From: Tolypothrix sp. NIES-4075 | GTDB taxonomy: Bacteria > Cyanobacteriota > Cyanobacteriia > Cyanobacteriales > Nostocaceae | NCBI RefSeq assembly: GCF_002218085.1 | Contig: NZ_BDUC01000001.1 | Coordinates: 1,055,955-1,119,954 of the forward strand | DNA: 64,000 bases | Reading direction: 5' to 3' | Shown: positions 17,045 to 26,362 of the stretch, piece by piece | Numbering within the stretch: the stretch's first letter is position 1 | How the letters are laid out: every line of letters starts with the position of its first letter | The notes under the pieces: model-generated | The model's input: the letters and a program-made list of their open reading frames with translations, nothing else | Told to the model about the DNA's origin: nothing | Databases searched by the model: none | Program-made: the position numbers and the translations under genes

Positions 17045-18115
17045 ATGACCTCCGAAACGTCATTCGACACATTAGACTCTCTAAAAGCGGATATCGCGCT
17101 CTTAATTGATCGCTTACCAACGTTAAAAAATCGGCAATTTATCAAACAGGCACTAACGACAATAGTACGTCTAGGTGAAAGTGACATTGATCGTCTTGAC
17201 TGGAAGATATTATCTGCCTCTTTAACAGACATGGAACGGGGTTTTCAACTGTTTCATGCTTACCGACACGTTCGCAAAGTAACCATCTTCGGTTCTGCCC
17301 GGATTTCGCCAGAAAGGCCAGAATACCGCATGGCGGTTGAATTTGCTCGCTATGTCACTGGGATGGGATTCATGGTGATGACAGGCGGTGGTGGCGGAAT
17401 TATGCAAGCCGGTCACGAAGGTGCGGGGCGAGAAAATTCCTTTGGCTTAAACATTCAATTGCCGTTTGAGCAAGAGGCAAACCCGTTTATTCAAGGCGAT
17501 CCAAAGCTGATTAACTTTAAGTATTTCTTCACCCGCAAGCTGTTTCTTCTCAAAGAAAGTGATGCTGTAGCTTTGTTTGCTGGTGGTTTTGGCACTCAAG
17601 ACGAAGCTTTTGAGTGCATGACCTTGAGCCAAACGGGTAAGTTTGGTCCAGTACCTTTAGTTTTAATCGATCACCCTGGTGGCGATTACTGGCGGTCTTG
17701 GAGCGAATATATTGATAAGCAACTGGTGCAAAAAGGTTTAGTAAGTCCCGAAGACCCTTGTCTTTACACAGTTACAGACAACCTGGATGTGGCTTGTAAT
17801 GCAATTACCCGTTTTTATCAGGTTTATCACTCCAGCCGCTATGTAGGCGATCGCTTAATCATCCGCCTCAAGACGGATTTATCAGATGCTGAAGTTGAGC
17901 AACTAAATGCTAATTTTAGCGACATCCTGGTTGATGGGCGGATAGAAAAAAGTCACGCTTTACCCCAAGAAGGACAAGATGAAGCAGTTGGGCTACCCCG
18001 CCTCATTTTATACTTCAATCAACGTGACTTAGGGCGCTTGTATCAAATGATTGCCGCAATTAACAAAATAGGCACTCCCTCCCCAGAGGATGCGGCTCAT
18101 CCGGAAAGGAAGTAG
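17045..18115 (+). CDS. LOG family protein (Rossmann-fold, lysine decarboxylase-like)
   Basis: This 356-residue protein starts at ATG 17045 (MTSETSFDTLDSLKADIALL). An ATG-less extension to 16988 is less likely. The Rossmann core has VTIFGSARI, the Gly-rich TGGGGGIMQAGHEGA and AGGFGTQDE. The last is the PGGxGTxxE motif of LOG/TIGR00730 proteins with the proline replaced by alanine. LOG enzymes release cytokinin-type bases from nucleotide monophosphates. The longer cyanobacterial members with a C-terminal extension (here about 80 residues) have no settled function. The gene stands alone. Confidence 0.85.
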   Translation: MTSETSFDTLDSLKADIALLIDRLPTLKNRQFIKQALTTIVRLGESDIDRLDWKILSASLTDMERGFQLFHAYRHVRKVTIFGSARISPERPEYRMAVEFARYVTGMGFMVMTGGGGGIMQAGHEGAGRENSFGLNIQLPFEQEANPFIQGDPKLINFKYFFTRKLFLLKESDAVALFAGGFGTQDEAFECMTLSQTGKFGPVPLVLIDHPGGDYWRSWSEYIDKQLVQKGLVSPEDPCLYTVTDNLDVACNAITRFYQVYHSSRYVGDRLIIRLKTDLSDAEVEQLNANFSDILVDGRIEKSHALPQEGQDEAVGLPRLILYFNQRDLGRLYQMIAAINKIGTPSPEDAAHPERK

Positions 18116-18132
18116 GGATTGCGGCATCGGGC

Positions 18133-18251
18133 ATGAGGCAGGGGGCAGGGGGAGACAAGGGAGACAAGGGGACAAGGGGGTAGGTGAATTTTCTTTTTTG
18201 TCTCCCCCTCTCCTTGTCTCCCCATCCCCCCCTCTCCTTGTCCCCATTGCC
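18133..18251. repeat. Hairpin-like G-rich/C-rich repeat element
   Basis: GGCAGGGGGCAGGGGGAGAC and AAGGGGACAAGGGGG on the left are mirrored by CTCCTTGTCTCC and CTCCTTGTCCCC on the right, around an AT-rich centre. It is the same repeat type that lies within mutS2 and lptC. Confidence 0.75.
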
Positions 18252-18593
18252 CAGCCCTAGTGTACGTAGTTTATGACGACTACTTAATACCAAATCCGGT
18301 TTATTTTTGTATTTTCTAAACTTCGCCCAAGCGGACTTTCTTTATATTGATACGGCAAGCTTGCGACGAATTTATTGACTTTAAGAAACCGACTTTATAT
18401 TTTTCTGTGCTTAAAGTCATGAAAAAGTGGTAGAAATTTTAAGAGTGTAAAAGTAGTAACTAAAACAATGTTATCCATCCTACCTATAGATATGAAAAAT
18501 ACCAGTTATTATGACTCAATGCTGATTAGCATAAAAAAGCCTTGTATATTAGCACAGTAAATAAATTAGCACGTCCTAACAGGGGAATAAAGA
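18252..18593. other. AT-rich intergenic region before the PBP gene
   Basis: No gene or repeat is visible. The AGGGGAATAAAGA sequence just before ATG 18594 provides a Shine-Dalgarno-like AGGGG at about 10 bp. Confidence 0.4.
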
Positions 18594-19916
18594 ATGCTGG
18601 AGTTATTGGGTTCAGGTTTAGTTACGCTTTGGCTAGAAATGGCAGGGGTACAACTCAAGCCTTTAAATGCTTTAGATGCATTGGCTTGGCAAAGTAGCCC
18701 AGGCTTAGTTCTCGCCCCCGATCCAAATCCAGCTGGGGCTATTACAGTTCAAGAATATTTAAAAACACTAGTAACATCAAAGCTTATAGATCCGAAGTTA
18801 ACAGAAAGTCAAGGGATTTGGATGCAGTCGGGACCGATGCTGATGGCTAATCACCAAGGTACGACTCCTCTACCAGCTGCTTCGTTAACAAAAATTGCTA
18901 CATCTTTAGTTGCTTTAAAAACTTGGGGACCAGACCACCAATTTGAGACTTTGGTCAGCACAACAGGACCAATACAAAATGGAGTTTTACAAGGTGATTT
19001 AGTGATTGCTGGTGGTAACGATCCGATGTTTGTTTGGGAGGAAGCGATCGCCCTTGGTAATACTCTCAACAAAATGGGAATCAAGCAAGTAAAGGGAAAT
19101 TTGGTTATTACTGGGAATTTCATGATGAATTTCCAGCCTAATCCGATAGTAGCAGGTCAAACGCTCAAGCAAGCAATGAATTACACCACTTGGTCGCGCC
19201 CTGCTAATTACGTATACTCAATTATGCCCAAGGGAACTCCGAAGCCTCAAGTCGTAATTGCGGGTACTGTGAAATTAGATCCGCAGCTAAACTCGCAACA
19301 AACTTTGCTATTGCGTCACCGTTCTTTGCCTTTAAAGCAACTCCTCAAGGAAATGAACGTTTTCAGCAATAACGAGATGGCACAGATGCTCGCGGACTCG
19401 GTAGGAGGAGCGCAGGTAGTACAATTAACAGCTGCCCAACTTGCGAGAGTACCGCAGTCAGAAATTCAGTTAATCAATGGTTCGGGACTCGGACCCGAAA
19501 ATCGCATTTCCCCCAGAGCAATCTGTGCTATGTTGATGGCGCTGCAACGAGAAGCACTCTTCCATCAATTGAGTTTGTCTGACTTGTTTTTAATTTCGGG
19601 GTTCGATCATCGTGGAACAATTCACGGCAGACACATACCCACCGCTACTGTGTTTAAAACTGGCACTCTGCGGGATGTCAGTTCTTTAGCTGGAGTAATT
19701 CCCACACGCGATCGCGGTTTGGTTTGGTTCGCTATCCTTAACCGTGGTAACAATGTATCCGGTTTTCGCGCTGGACAAGACCAATTTTTACAACGTCTTG
19801 TGCAAAAATTGCAAGTAGCACCAGCCCTTCCCACCGCTCTGACTCCCCACTCAGCCATCAACACAGTACCCGAACTCGGTTCAGTCAGTCGCAATGAAAT
19901 TGTGTATGGGGGATAG
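18594..19916 (+). CDS. dacB: D-alanyl-D-alanine carboxypeptidase/endopeptidase, class C PBP (S13)
   Basis: This 440-residue PBP4-type protein has all three active-site motifs: SxxK as SLTK at residues 97-100, SNN in FSNNEMAQ near residue 260, and KTG in FKTGTLRDVSSLAG near 350. It should cleave the terminal D-Ala or peptide cross-links of peptidoglycan in the periplasm. The N-terminus has a short hydrophobic stretch (LLGSGLVTLWLEMAG) that may act as an uncleaved signal anchor. The large inserted domain between SxxK and SNN, usual for this class, is present (about residues 120-250). There is no operon partner; STRRs follow the stop. Confidence 0.92.
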   Translation: MLELLGSGLVTLWLEMAGVQLKPLNALDALAWQSSPGLVLAPDPNPAGAITVQEYLKTLVTSKLIDPKLTESQGIWMQSGPMLMANHQGTTPLPAASLTKIATSLVALKTWGPDHQFETLVSTTGPIQNGVLQGDLVIAGGNDPMFVWEEAIALGNTLNKMGIKQVKGNLVITGNFMMNFQPNPIVAGQTLKQAMNYTTWSRPANYVYSIMPKGTPKPQVVIAGTVKLDPQLNSQQTLLLRHRSLPLKQLLKEMNVFSNNEMAQMLADSVGGAQVVQLTAAQLARVPQSEIQLINGSGLGPENRISPRAICAMLMALQREALFHQLSLSDLFLISGFDHRGTIHGRHIPTATVFKTGTLRDVSSLAGVIPTRDRGLVWFAILNRGNNVSGFRAGQDQFLQRLVQKLQVAPALPTALTPHSAINTVPELGSVSRNEIVYGG

Positions 19917-20045
19917 TTGATAGTTGTTAGTTGATAGTTGTTAGTTGTTAGTTGTTAATTATTTCTTCTTTGCCACTAACCACTATCCAAATTCCACTAA
20001 CTACTAACTACTAACCACTATCCACCATCCAAATTCCACTATCCA
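19917..20045. repeat. STRR array (TTAGTTG / CTAACTA heptamers)
   Basis: AGTTGATAGTTGTTAGTTG runs on the left and CTAACTACTAACCACTATCC runs on the right, so the array can form a long imperfect hairpin between the convergent PBP and lptC genes. Confidence 0.85.
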
Positions 20046-20049
20046 TTTC

Positions 20050-21390
20050 CTAATTCTTAACTCCTGGATCTTGGGGGATAATTTCTGTAACTACCCTACC
20101 ACCAGAAGTATTACCACCACTGACGGCAATGTTTTCTGTTTGCAAGTTACCAACGGCTTTGTCACCGTTAAAAGTTAATGGTGGGTCAACTTGTCGATAA
20201 ACTACATTGCCCTGAGCTTCAATTAATTTATTCTCAAGATACCAAGTTAGTGTATTAGATTTAATCGCCTGACGACGCTGCCCTATGGCGTTAACATTGC
20301 CTGTTAAATAAACTGTTTTTTGCGCTATTTTCATTTGCGCTTGGTTGGCAGTCACGAGAACATTTTCGGCGCGATGGAAGACGCGCACGGGTGCATTTGT
20401 ATTGACTGTTTCAGCGTTCAAATTCCAAGTCATGGAGTTACTAGCTATTTGCATTGGCGGCTCTAGTAATTCTACTTGGGCATTTTTGTTGAGGGTAGCA
20501 ATTTTAGTTTTTAAGTTAAATTCGGCAGAATCTCCTCTACCGCGATCGCTGATTAAATTATCTTTGTAGCGGTCGAATTGCACAGGGCGATCGGCGATTA
20601 ATTTGTCTTGTTTAATTTGCCAAATCAAATGCTCGGTTCGCATTTGCACTTGGGGATCAACAGAATTTGCTATTACCCCTCCAGAAAAGTCTATGCGTTG
20701 TTCGCGGGTTTTGACTCGTGCTTCTTGCGCTACCGCTTGTAATTGTTGATGCGTTCCGTTCAACTGGTTGCGGACAATCATTAAATCTTCTTTCGGACGC
20801 CATTCTAATTCATTACCTTGCAACACAATGCCGTTGCGAGGATCTGTGGCGATGATTTTTCCTTTCAGAAGCAGCTGCTTACCATCCTGATCGATGTCTG
20901 CTACATCTGCTTTTACTTGATAAACAACTTTACCATCTTGGTATAGTTCGCCGTAGGGATTTTCCGCTTGACCAATTTGTTTTTCTTTAGTGTATTTTGC
21001 ATGGTTGGCTCTAACTCGCCAAACTGGTCGTCCAACCTCATCTGCTTGTTCCAAATCCACATTAAAGAAGGTCAAATTGCTATCCGAGTTTTTGGACGAT
21101 GAACCAGAATCTGCTGATTTGGAATCTGTGGGCTTTTGACCCCCACAAGCAGCTAACCCCATTACCAACAATAAGGTAATGGGTAAGAGGAAGCGGGGGA
21201 GGGGGGAAGTGGGGAGTAGAGACGCGATTAATCGCGTCTGTACAAAAGTGGGGAGGGGGAGAGAAATTTCTATATGTCTTCCTTGTCCTCCTTGTCCTCC
21301 TAGTTCCCCTTGTTCTCTTGTCCCCTTGTCCCCTTGTCCTCCCAGTCTCTCCAACTCCTTGTCTCCCTGTCGATACTCTGGTTGCTTCAT
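20050..21390 (-). CDS. lptC: LptC-like lipopolysaccharide export lipoprotein
   Basis: This 446-residue protein is recognised as the cyanobacterial LptC/YrbK type: a lipobox (MGLAAC, lipidated Cys82) is followed by two OstA/LptC beta-jellyroll regions (e.g. LTFFNVDLEQADEVGRPVWRVRANHAKYT and later AQMKIAQKTVYLTGNVNAIG). It would shuttle LPS from the inner-membrane LptBFG complex to LptA/LptD. Residues 8-66, before the hydrophobic signal core, are low-complexity (GGQGDKGTREQGELGG, FVQTRLIASLL). They are encoded by repeat DNA at about 21205-21371, so the native signal peptide has been extended. The start ATG overlaps the upstream LabA-like stop by 4 bp. Confidence 0.88.
   Translation of the reverse strand: MKQPEYRQGDKELERLGGQGDKGTREQGELGGQGGQGRHIEISLPLPTFVQTRLIASLLPTSPLPRFLLPITLLLVMGLAACGGQKPTDSKSADSGSSSKNSDSNLTFFNVDLEQADEVGRPVWRVRANHAKYTKEKQIGQAENPYGELYQDGKVVYQVKADVADIDQDGKQLLLKGKIIATDPRNGIVLQGNELEWRPKEDLMIVRNQLNGTHQQLQAVAQEARVKTREQRIDFSGGVIANSVDPQVQMRTEHLIWQIKQDKLIADRPVQFDRYKDNLISDRGRGDSAEFNLKTKIATLNKNAQVELLEPPMQIASNSMTWNLNAETVNTNAPVRVFHRAENVLVTANQAQMKIAQKTVYLTGNVNAIGQRRQAIKSNTLTWYLENKLIEAQGNVVYRQVDPPLTFNGDKAVGNLQTENIAVSGGNTSGGRVVTEIIPQDPGVKN
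21205..21371. repeat. Compound repeat inside the 5' end of lptC
   Basis: It contains the palindrome GAGACGCGATTAATCGCGTC (21220-21239) followed by TGTACAAAA, then CTTGTCCTCCTTGTCCTCC-type pyrimidine repeats (21266-21371). The same palindrome-plus-TGTACAA unit occurs at 29878-29962 and 53347-53408. Confidence 0.8.
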
Positions 21391-22025
21391 TCTTGAATTT
21401 CTAGATGTCCGTCAATCTCTCCGGACTCTTCTAAAAAACCCATACCGGATAAGGGACGATATGGATAGCTTTGACGAGGGGTTTTTTGAATGTCTTCTTT
21501 GATGGCTTCTAGGTCGATGTAGCGATCGCTTACGTTAATTAAACTGTCGCTGGTCATTGAGCGCAAACTCACCACTTCTACGCGCACCCCACGATAGCTG
21601 ACTGAATTGACTGCGTAAGCTAAATCTCCATCGCCACTAACTAACACCGCTGTATCATATGAATCTACCAAAGCCATCATATCTACCGCAATTTCCACAT
21701 CAAGGTTGGCTTTTTTTGAGCCATCTGGTAATTGCACCAAATCTTTAGCAATTACTCGATATCCGTTGCGACGCATCCACAACAAAAATCCCTGTTGTTT
21801 CTCGTTTGTCCGGTCTACACCTGTATAGAAAAATGCCCGCAACAATCTAGAGCCACCCGTCAATCTGCACAAAAGCTTCGTGTAATCTATTTCTATTCCT
21901 AGTTGCAGCGCTGCGTAAAATAGATTTGAACCATCAATAAAAATAGCCACACGACCGCGATTTTCCAAAACTTGTTCTGGCGTAAATATTGAGTCGTTTT
22001 CCAAGTTATTCAACATTGCTGTCAT
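21387..22025 (-). CDS. NYN domain protein, LabA/DUF88 family
   Basis: This 212-residue protein has a PIN-like NYN nuclease fold. The acidic residues expected for metal binding are visible in AIFIDGSNLFYAAL, KKANLDVEIAVDMM and LVSGDGDLAYAV. Closest by appearance is the LabA group, whose founding member affects circadian output in Synechococcus; whether this copy does so is unknown. The C-terminal 40 residues (QKTPRQSYPYRPLSGMGFLE) are family-specific. It is directly upstream of lptC with a 4-bp ATGA overlap, so the two are co-translated despite unrelated functions. Confidence 0.88.
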   Translation of the reverse strand: MTAMLNNLENDSIFTPEQVLENRGRVAIFIDGSNLFYAALQLGIEIDYTKLLCRLTGGSRLLRAFFYTGVDRTNEKQQGFLLWMRRNGYRVIAKDLVQLPDGSKKANLDVEIAVDMMALVDSYDTAVLVSGDGDLAYAVNSVSYRGVRVEVVSLRSMTSDSLINVSDRYIDLEAIKEDIQKTPRQSYPYRPLSGMGFLEESGEIDGHLEIQE

Positions 22026-22156
22026 ACCTCAATTTTATCCTTGTAATAATTGTTACTAATTTATCTTTTTCTTGAGAAGTCAGAGCTGCTTATAATAAGC
22101 TTTCAAGCTTATCAATTAAGCCCCGCTAATTTTGTTGACAAAAGAAATTAAAAAAG

Positions 22157-23746
22157 CTAATCGTTTTTTGGCGGTTCGATGCGTTGAAAAATTGGTTTTG
22201 GTGTACCTAACTTTTGTTCGTTGCTGAGTACTCCCCATGTTGAATGGATAGTAAAAGGTGCAGCAGTTGAACTTTCTATTTGCTGATTAAAGTTGATTCC
22301 GAAACCGAGTTGTTGATAAATATCGCTACTGATATCCGGAATAATTGGGGACAATAAATAAGCTGCTAGCCTCACCGATTCTAAAACTGCATACAGTACT
22401 TGCTCCACTGCCTGCTGTTGTCCTTGTTTATACAAGAGCCAAGGTGCTTGCTCATCGATAAATTTATTACTGGCTCGCACCAGAGTTAAGATAGATTCGC
22501 AGGCATGATTAAAAGCTAGCGCTTCATAAGCATTTTTTACCTTTTCCCCTAAATTTAAACCGATCGCTTTCAACGGATTTTCATCAGTAATCTCTTCATT
22601 TGTAATTTGCGGCACATTTCCCCCGCAGTATTTTTTCACCATGCCCAAATTGCGATTTAGCAAATTACCCAAATCGTTTGCCAAATCTGCATTCAAAACA
22701 TTAATGAATCTAACTTCATTAAAATCGCCATCTTTGCCAAATTCGATTTCCTTAAGGAAGTAATAACGAACTGAAGAAGCACCATAAGTTTTAACTAACG
22801 CCACGGGATCGAGAGTATTACCAAGGGTTTTCCCCATTTTCTGATTATCTTTGGTCAAGAAACCGTGTCCAAATACTCTTTCTGGTAGTGGCAAATTGGC
22901 TGACATTAACATTGCGGGCCAGTAAACTGCATGAAAGCGGAGGATATCCTTACCGATTAAATGCAAGTTGATTGGCATCCATTTTTTTAAGGCATTTTCT
23001 AAAGTCGGTTCTGTATCTGCTGCATTTAAGGCAGTTATGTAACCCAGCAGCGCATCAAACCAGACATAAAGGGTTTGTTTGGGGTCAACTGGTACTGCAA
23101 AACCCCAGTCCAGATTTACCCGTGATATAGAAAAGTCCTGCAAACCCTGATTTACAAAGTTGAGGACTTCATTACGGCGGCTTTCTGGTTGAATAAAATC
23201 TGGTCTGGACTGGTATAATTCTTGAAGTTGGCTTTGATATTTGGATAAGCGAAAAAAGTAGTTTTGCTCGTCTCGCCACTCAACTTCTTTGTTGGTATGG
23301 ATGGGACAGCGGTGTTTTTCTAACAAATCCCGTTCTTCTTTAAATTCTTCACAGGAAACGCAATACCAGCCTTTTTGTTGTCCCTGGTAGATGTCACCTC
23401 GATCCCAAACTCGCTGGAAGAATTCTTTGACGATCGCTTCATGACGCGGATCGGTAGTCCGAATAAAGCGATCGTATTGAATGTTTAGCAATTCCCACAA
23501 AGAAACAAAACTCGGTACAATTCCATCGCAGTATTCTTGTGGGTTAAGCCCTTTACTTTCTGCGGAGCGCTGAATTTTCAGTCCATGCTCATCTGTACCT
23601 GTAATCAGCAGTACCGGGTGTCCTAATAGTCTTTGGAACCGCGCTACCACATCAGCTGCGATCGTTGGATAAGCGCTGCCCATGTGGGGTAAATCGTTTA
23701 CATAATATAGCGGTGTTGTTAGTGCAAAGGTCTTTTCTGTATCCAC
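22157..23746 (-). CDS. metG: Methionyl-tRNA synthetase
   Basis: This 529-residue class I aminoacyl-tRNA synthetase has the HIGH-type motif in LPHMGSAYPTIAADV, a zinc-knuckle region (CVSCEEF ... HRCPIH) and the KMSKS-type motif as KMGKT in NQKMGKTLGNTLDP. The anticodon-binding domain follows. No C-terminal EMAP/tRNA-binding domain is present, as in other cyanobacteria. I chose GTG 23746 (then DTEKTFALTTPLYYVND); an upstream TTG at 23773 is in frame but unlikely. It charges initiator and elongator tRNA-Met. Confidence 0.96.
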   Translation of the reverse strand: MDTEKTFALTTPLYYVNDLPHMGSAYPTIAADVVARFQRLLGHPVLLITGTDEHGLKIQRSAESKGLNPQEYCDGIVPSFVSLWELLNIQYDRFIRTTDPRHEAIVKEFFQRVWDRGDIYQGQQKGWYCVSCEEFKEERDLLEKHRCPIHTNKEVEWRDEQNYFFRLSKYQSQLQELYQSRPDFIQPESRRNEVLNFVNQGLQDFSISRVNLDWGFAVPVDPKQTLYVWFDALLGYITALNAADTEPTLENALKKWMPINLHLIGKDILRFHAVYWPAMLMSANLPLPERVFGHGFLTKDNQKMGKTLGNTLDPVALVKTYGASSVRYYFLKEIEFGKDGDFNEVRFINVLNADLANDLGNLLNRNLGMVKKYCGGNVPQITNEEITDENPLKAIGLNLGEKVKNAYEALAFNHACESILTLVRASNKFIDEQAPWLLYKQGQQQAVEQVLYAVLESVRLAAYLLSPIIPDISSDIYQQLGFGINFNQQIESSTAAPFTIHSTWGVLSNEQKLGTPKPIFQRIEPPKND

Positions 23747-24234
23747 TCTTTTATCTTGGAAAATCAAAAACAACTTGTTAAAACTCTTTTGTAACGAACT
23801 TATGTGTTTAAAACCACGCCATTATATTATATTGTTACCGGATTTTAAAATAACAATTTAATATTAGCAAATTTATTTGCTAGGCGATTGTTCGCTCCAT
23901 AAGCATGAATGCAGCACTTTTTTTGCTTGAACAATTATGACTAAATAAGTCTCAAGCAGGAAAAATGAAGGCTGAAAACTAAGGATTAATTTGCTACAAG
24001 CCTTATCCTTTCTTGATGGGGTATTTTATTGCTTATACTCAGCGCATATGCGTTTACATACTTTTTTTCACTATTTATTGTGGCTGAAAATAGCACGCAT
24101 AAGTTCTAATAAAAGTTTAACTTATTCTGTAAATTAGACATTTCTATCTTAAGACTGTCGTTGTTATAGTAAAGAAATGTAAAACTTATCTCAGAAAAAA
24201 TGCAGTATTTTCTCAAAAATATATTGACTAAAGT
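23747..24234. other. Divergent intergenic region, metG / acyltransferase
   Basis: This is AT-rich sequence with no gene or array. It holds both divergent promoters. TTATAGTAAAGAAATG near 24165 contains a plausible -10 (TATAGT) for the acyltransferase gene. Confidence 0.4.
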
Positions 24235-24960
24235 ATGAGTGTAAATAGCCCTCTGGATATTTCTCGCTCGTTTCTAGCGGCAATTTCAACAAAAATGTTT
24301 CGCTATTACGAGGATCGCATTCCCCAAGATGCAAGTGTCTTGGTGGTCAGCAATCATCGCAGCTTCATGGATGCACCAGTTTTGATGGAGGCGTTATCAA
24401 GTCCAATTCGCTTTGCCTGCCATCATTATATGGGGCAAGTACCAATTATGCGAGAGATTGTCACAGGACAATTGGGCTGCTTTCCTTTAGAAAGTCCAGA
24501 AAATCGCCAGCATAGCTTTTTTGTGCAGTCTCAGGCTTTGTTGCAGTCAAAGCAGATGGTGGGGGTTTTTCCTGAAGGAACTAAACCAATGGTGAAATTT
24601 ACTCCTCCGAATCAAGTGGGGGAATTTCAGAGAGGATTTGCTCATTTGGCATTGCGATCGCAAGTTGAGGATTTGGCAATTTTGCCGATCGCGATCGCTT
24701 CATTAGAAGAAATCAGCACTTCTGCATTACCCTTAAGAGTGTTGAGTTTGTTTGACCCTTCAGAACCTTTATTCAATCAACCGGGTTTGCATCCCTTGGT
24801 TATTTATCGTCGCCTTGCCGTGTTGATTGGTCGTCCCTATTGGATTATGCCGCAACACAAGGAAAAATACCAGGGCAAACAAGGCAAAAAAGTTGTAGCC
24901 GAATTGACAGAACACTGTCATGGTGAAATTGCTAAATTGTTGCGTGAAGGTTGTTATTAG
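24235..24960 (+). CDS. Lysophospholipid acyltransferase family protein
   Basis: This 241-residue protein contains the acyltransferase block I NHRSFMD (His41, Asp46) and block III FPEGT (112-116). Both are needed for acyl transfer from acyl-ACP or acyl-CoA to a hydroxyl group. It differs clearly from the PlsC at 36241. It is followed on the same strand by an alpha/beta hydrolase (25109). Plant phytyl ester synthases and their relatives fuse a hydrolase and an acyltransferase of these two kinds, so the pair may act jointly on prenyl or diacylglycerol esters (inference). Repeats separate the two genes. Confidence 0.85.
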   Translation: MSVNSPLDISRSFLAAISTKMFRYYEDRIPQDASVLVVSNHRSFMDAPVLMEALSSPIRFACHHYMGQVPIMREIVTGQLGCFPLESPENRQHSFFVQSQALLQSKQMVGVFPEGTKPMVKFTPPNQVGEFQRGFAHLALRSQVEDLAILPIAIASLEEISTSALPLRVLSLFDPSEPLFNQPGLHPLVIYRRLAVLIGRPYWIMPQHKEKYQGKQGKKVVAELTEHCHGEIAKLLREGCY

Positions 24961-25105
24961 GGAATAGGGAATAGGGAATGGAAAAGTGAGGGAGTGGGGG
25001 AAGCGTAGTGTGGGGGAAGCGTAGTGTGTACTTTTCTTATTACCGATTCCCCATTACCAATTACCCATTACCAATTACCAATTACCAATTACCAATTACC
25101 AATTA
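24961..25105. repeat. STRRs and a short duplication between acyltransferase and hydrolase
   Basis: GGGAATA units, a duplicated GGGGGAAGCGTAGTGTG (about 24997-25028) and six or more ATTACCA heptamers reach to within a few bases of the next ATG. Confidence 0.85.
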
Positions 25106-25108
25106 CCA

Positions 25109-25930
25109 ATGACTACTCAAAAAGTTGATATAAAACCGTGTTTTTTAACACCTAAAAGACTAAAACCAGAGTATCCGTTGTTGGTATACTTACCAGGTAT
25201 GGATGGAACTGGTCAATTATTGCGATCGCAAACCGCCGGTTTAGAAGCTGGCTTTGATGTGCGCTGTTTGGCGATACCAAGAGAGGATTTAACTAGTTGG
25301 GAGGATCTGACTAGAAACGTATTGGATTTAATCGACGGGGAATTGGAAAAAAGTCCTAGACCAGTTTACTTGTGTGGTGAGTCATTTGGGGGTTGTTTGG
25401 CGATGAAAGTAGCGATCGCTTCACCGCAGTTGTTCAAGCGAATAATTCTGATTAACTCGGCTTCGGCTTTTAATCTTCGTCCTTGGTTGAATTGGACATC
25501 GCAACTAACCAACATCGTACCGGGATACCTTTATGATATTGCTGCGTTGGGGTTGTTGCCATTTTTAGCATCTTTAGGGAGAATTGCCAGAGGCGATCGC
25601 CAAGAACTTCTCAAGTCAATGCGTTATGTACCACCAGAAACCGTTCTTTGGCGAATATCGTTATTACGAGATTTTAACGTTGATGATAAGCAATTACGCA
25701 CCCTGACTCAACCGATTTTGGTAATTGCTGGTGGTGACGATCGCCTTTTACCTTCTGTAACTGAAGCCGAACGTTTAGTTAATATTTTACCTAATGCCAA
25801 AATGGTAGTGTTACCTCATAGCGGACACGCCTGTTTGTTAGAAAAAGACATTTATCTTTATGAAATTATGAAAGAAAACAACTTTTTGGAAAATTCTGCT
25901 GAAGCCGTTTCTGAATTAGAAATGAAGTGA
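25109..25930 (+). CDS. Alpha/beta hydrolase
   Basis: This 273-residue protein has the serine-hydrolase layout: oxyanion-region LPGMDGTGQ (29-37), nucleophile elbow GESFGG (Ser92), an acid residue in GGDDRLLP and the catalytic His in HSGHACLLE. It resembles the esterase half of phytyl ester synthase-type proteins. With the adjacent acyltransferase it may transfer or release acyl groups from lipids or chlorophyll-derived phytol; this is inferred from gene pairing. Its ATG sits three bases past an ATTACCA repeat array, so no ribosome binding site is visible. Confidence 0.85.
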   Translation: MTTQKVDIKPCFLTPKRLKPEYPLLVYLPGMDGTGQLLRSQTAGLEAGFDVRCLAIPREDLTSWEDLTRNVLDLIDGELEKSPRPVYLCGESFGGCLAMKVAIASPQLFKRIILINSASAFNLRPWLNWTSQLTNIVPGYLYDIAALGLLPFLASLGRIARGDRQELLKSMRYVPPETVLWRISLLRDFNVDDKQLRTLTQPILVIAGGDDRLLPSVTEAERLVNILPNAKMVVLPHSGHACLLEKDIYLYEIMKENNFLENSAEAVSELEMK

Positions 25931-26054
25931 TTTTTCCAGAGAGAACGATTTAATTAAAGCAGAAAAAAGCAATATTTACATAAAATGACCGAGGTTTTTT
26001 CAAATCTTCGTCATCTCAAGCATTAATGAAAATTAAACATAACTGAAGAAAGCG

Positions 26055-26261
26055 ATGAATATAAAGCTTGTTGAATCCTTATTAGAAGTAATTCTTGCTT
26101 TACCAACAGAAGAACGTTTATTGCTAGAAAAAAAGTTATTTGGAAATATTCCCTATCCTTCTAGTAATGAACTTATGTATCTTGCTGAAAAAGGAAAAGC
26201 ATTTAACTTTTTGCCTGAGGAACCGGATTTATATTCTCTCGAAGACGGAGAACCTGTTTAG
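26055..26261 (+). CDS. Small antitoxin-like protein of a broken PemK/MazF module
   Basis: This 68-residue protein starts MNIKLVESLLEVILALPTEE, a helical N-terminus seen in small antitoxin-like cyanobacterial proteins, and has an acidic C-terminus (PEEPDLYSLEDGEPV). It overlaps by one base the start of a truncated PemK-type toxin frame (GTG 26261), the usual antitoxin-toxin order. With the toxin destroyed it is an orphan. The ribosome binding site GAAGAAAG lies 6 bp before the ATG. The function is inferred mainly from context. Confidence 0.65.
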   Translation: MNIKLVESLLEVILALPTEERLLLEKKLFGNIPYPSSNELMYLAEKGKAFNFLPEEPDLYSLEDGEPV

Positions 26262-26362
26262 TGGCACTGAATAAAGGGGATATTGTTCTAGTTCAGTTTC
26301 CATTTACTGATTTAAGTCAGACTAAGTTATGCTGGGTCTGGTTACAAATAATCATTACATAA
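26261..26362 (+). pseudogene. Truncated PemK/MazF toxin
   Basis: GTG 26261 opens ALNKGDIVLVQFPFTDLSQT and KL, the N-terminus of a PemK-like toxin, where an RPAVVL-type core would follow. Instead the frame changes to CWVWLQIIIT and stops at 26360. The break coincides with a short sequence bounded by AAACCGGGTTT (26362-26372) and AAACCCGGTT (26414-26423), inverted copies that suggest an inserted or excised element. No toxin activity is expected. Confidence 0.7.
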
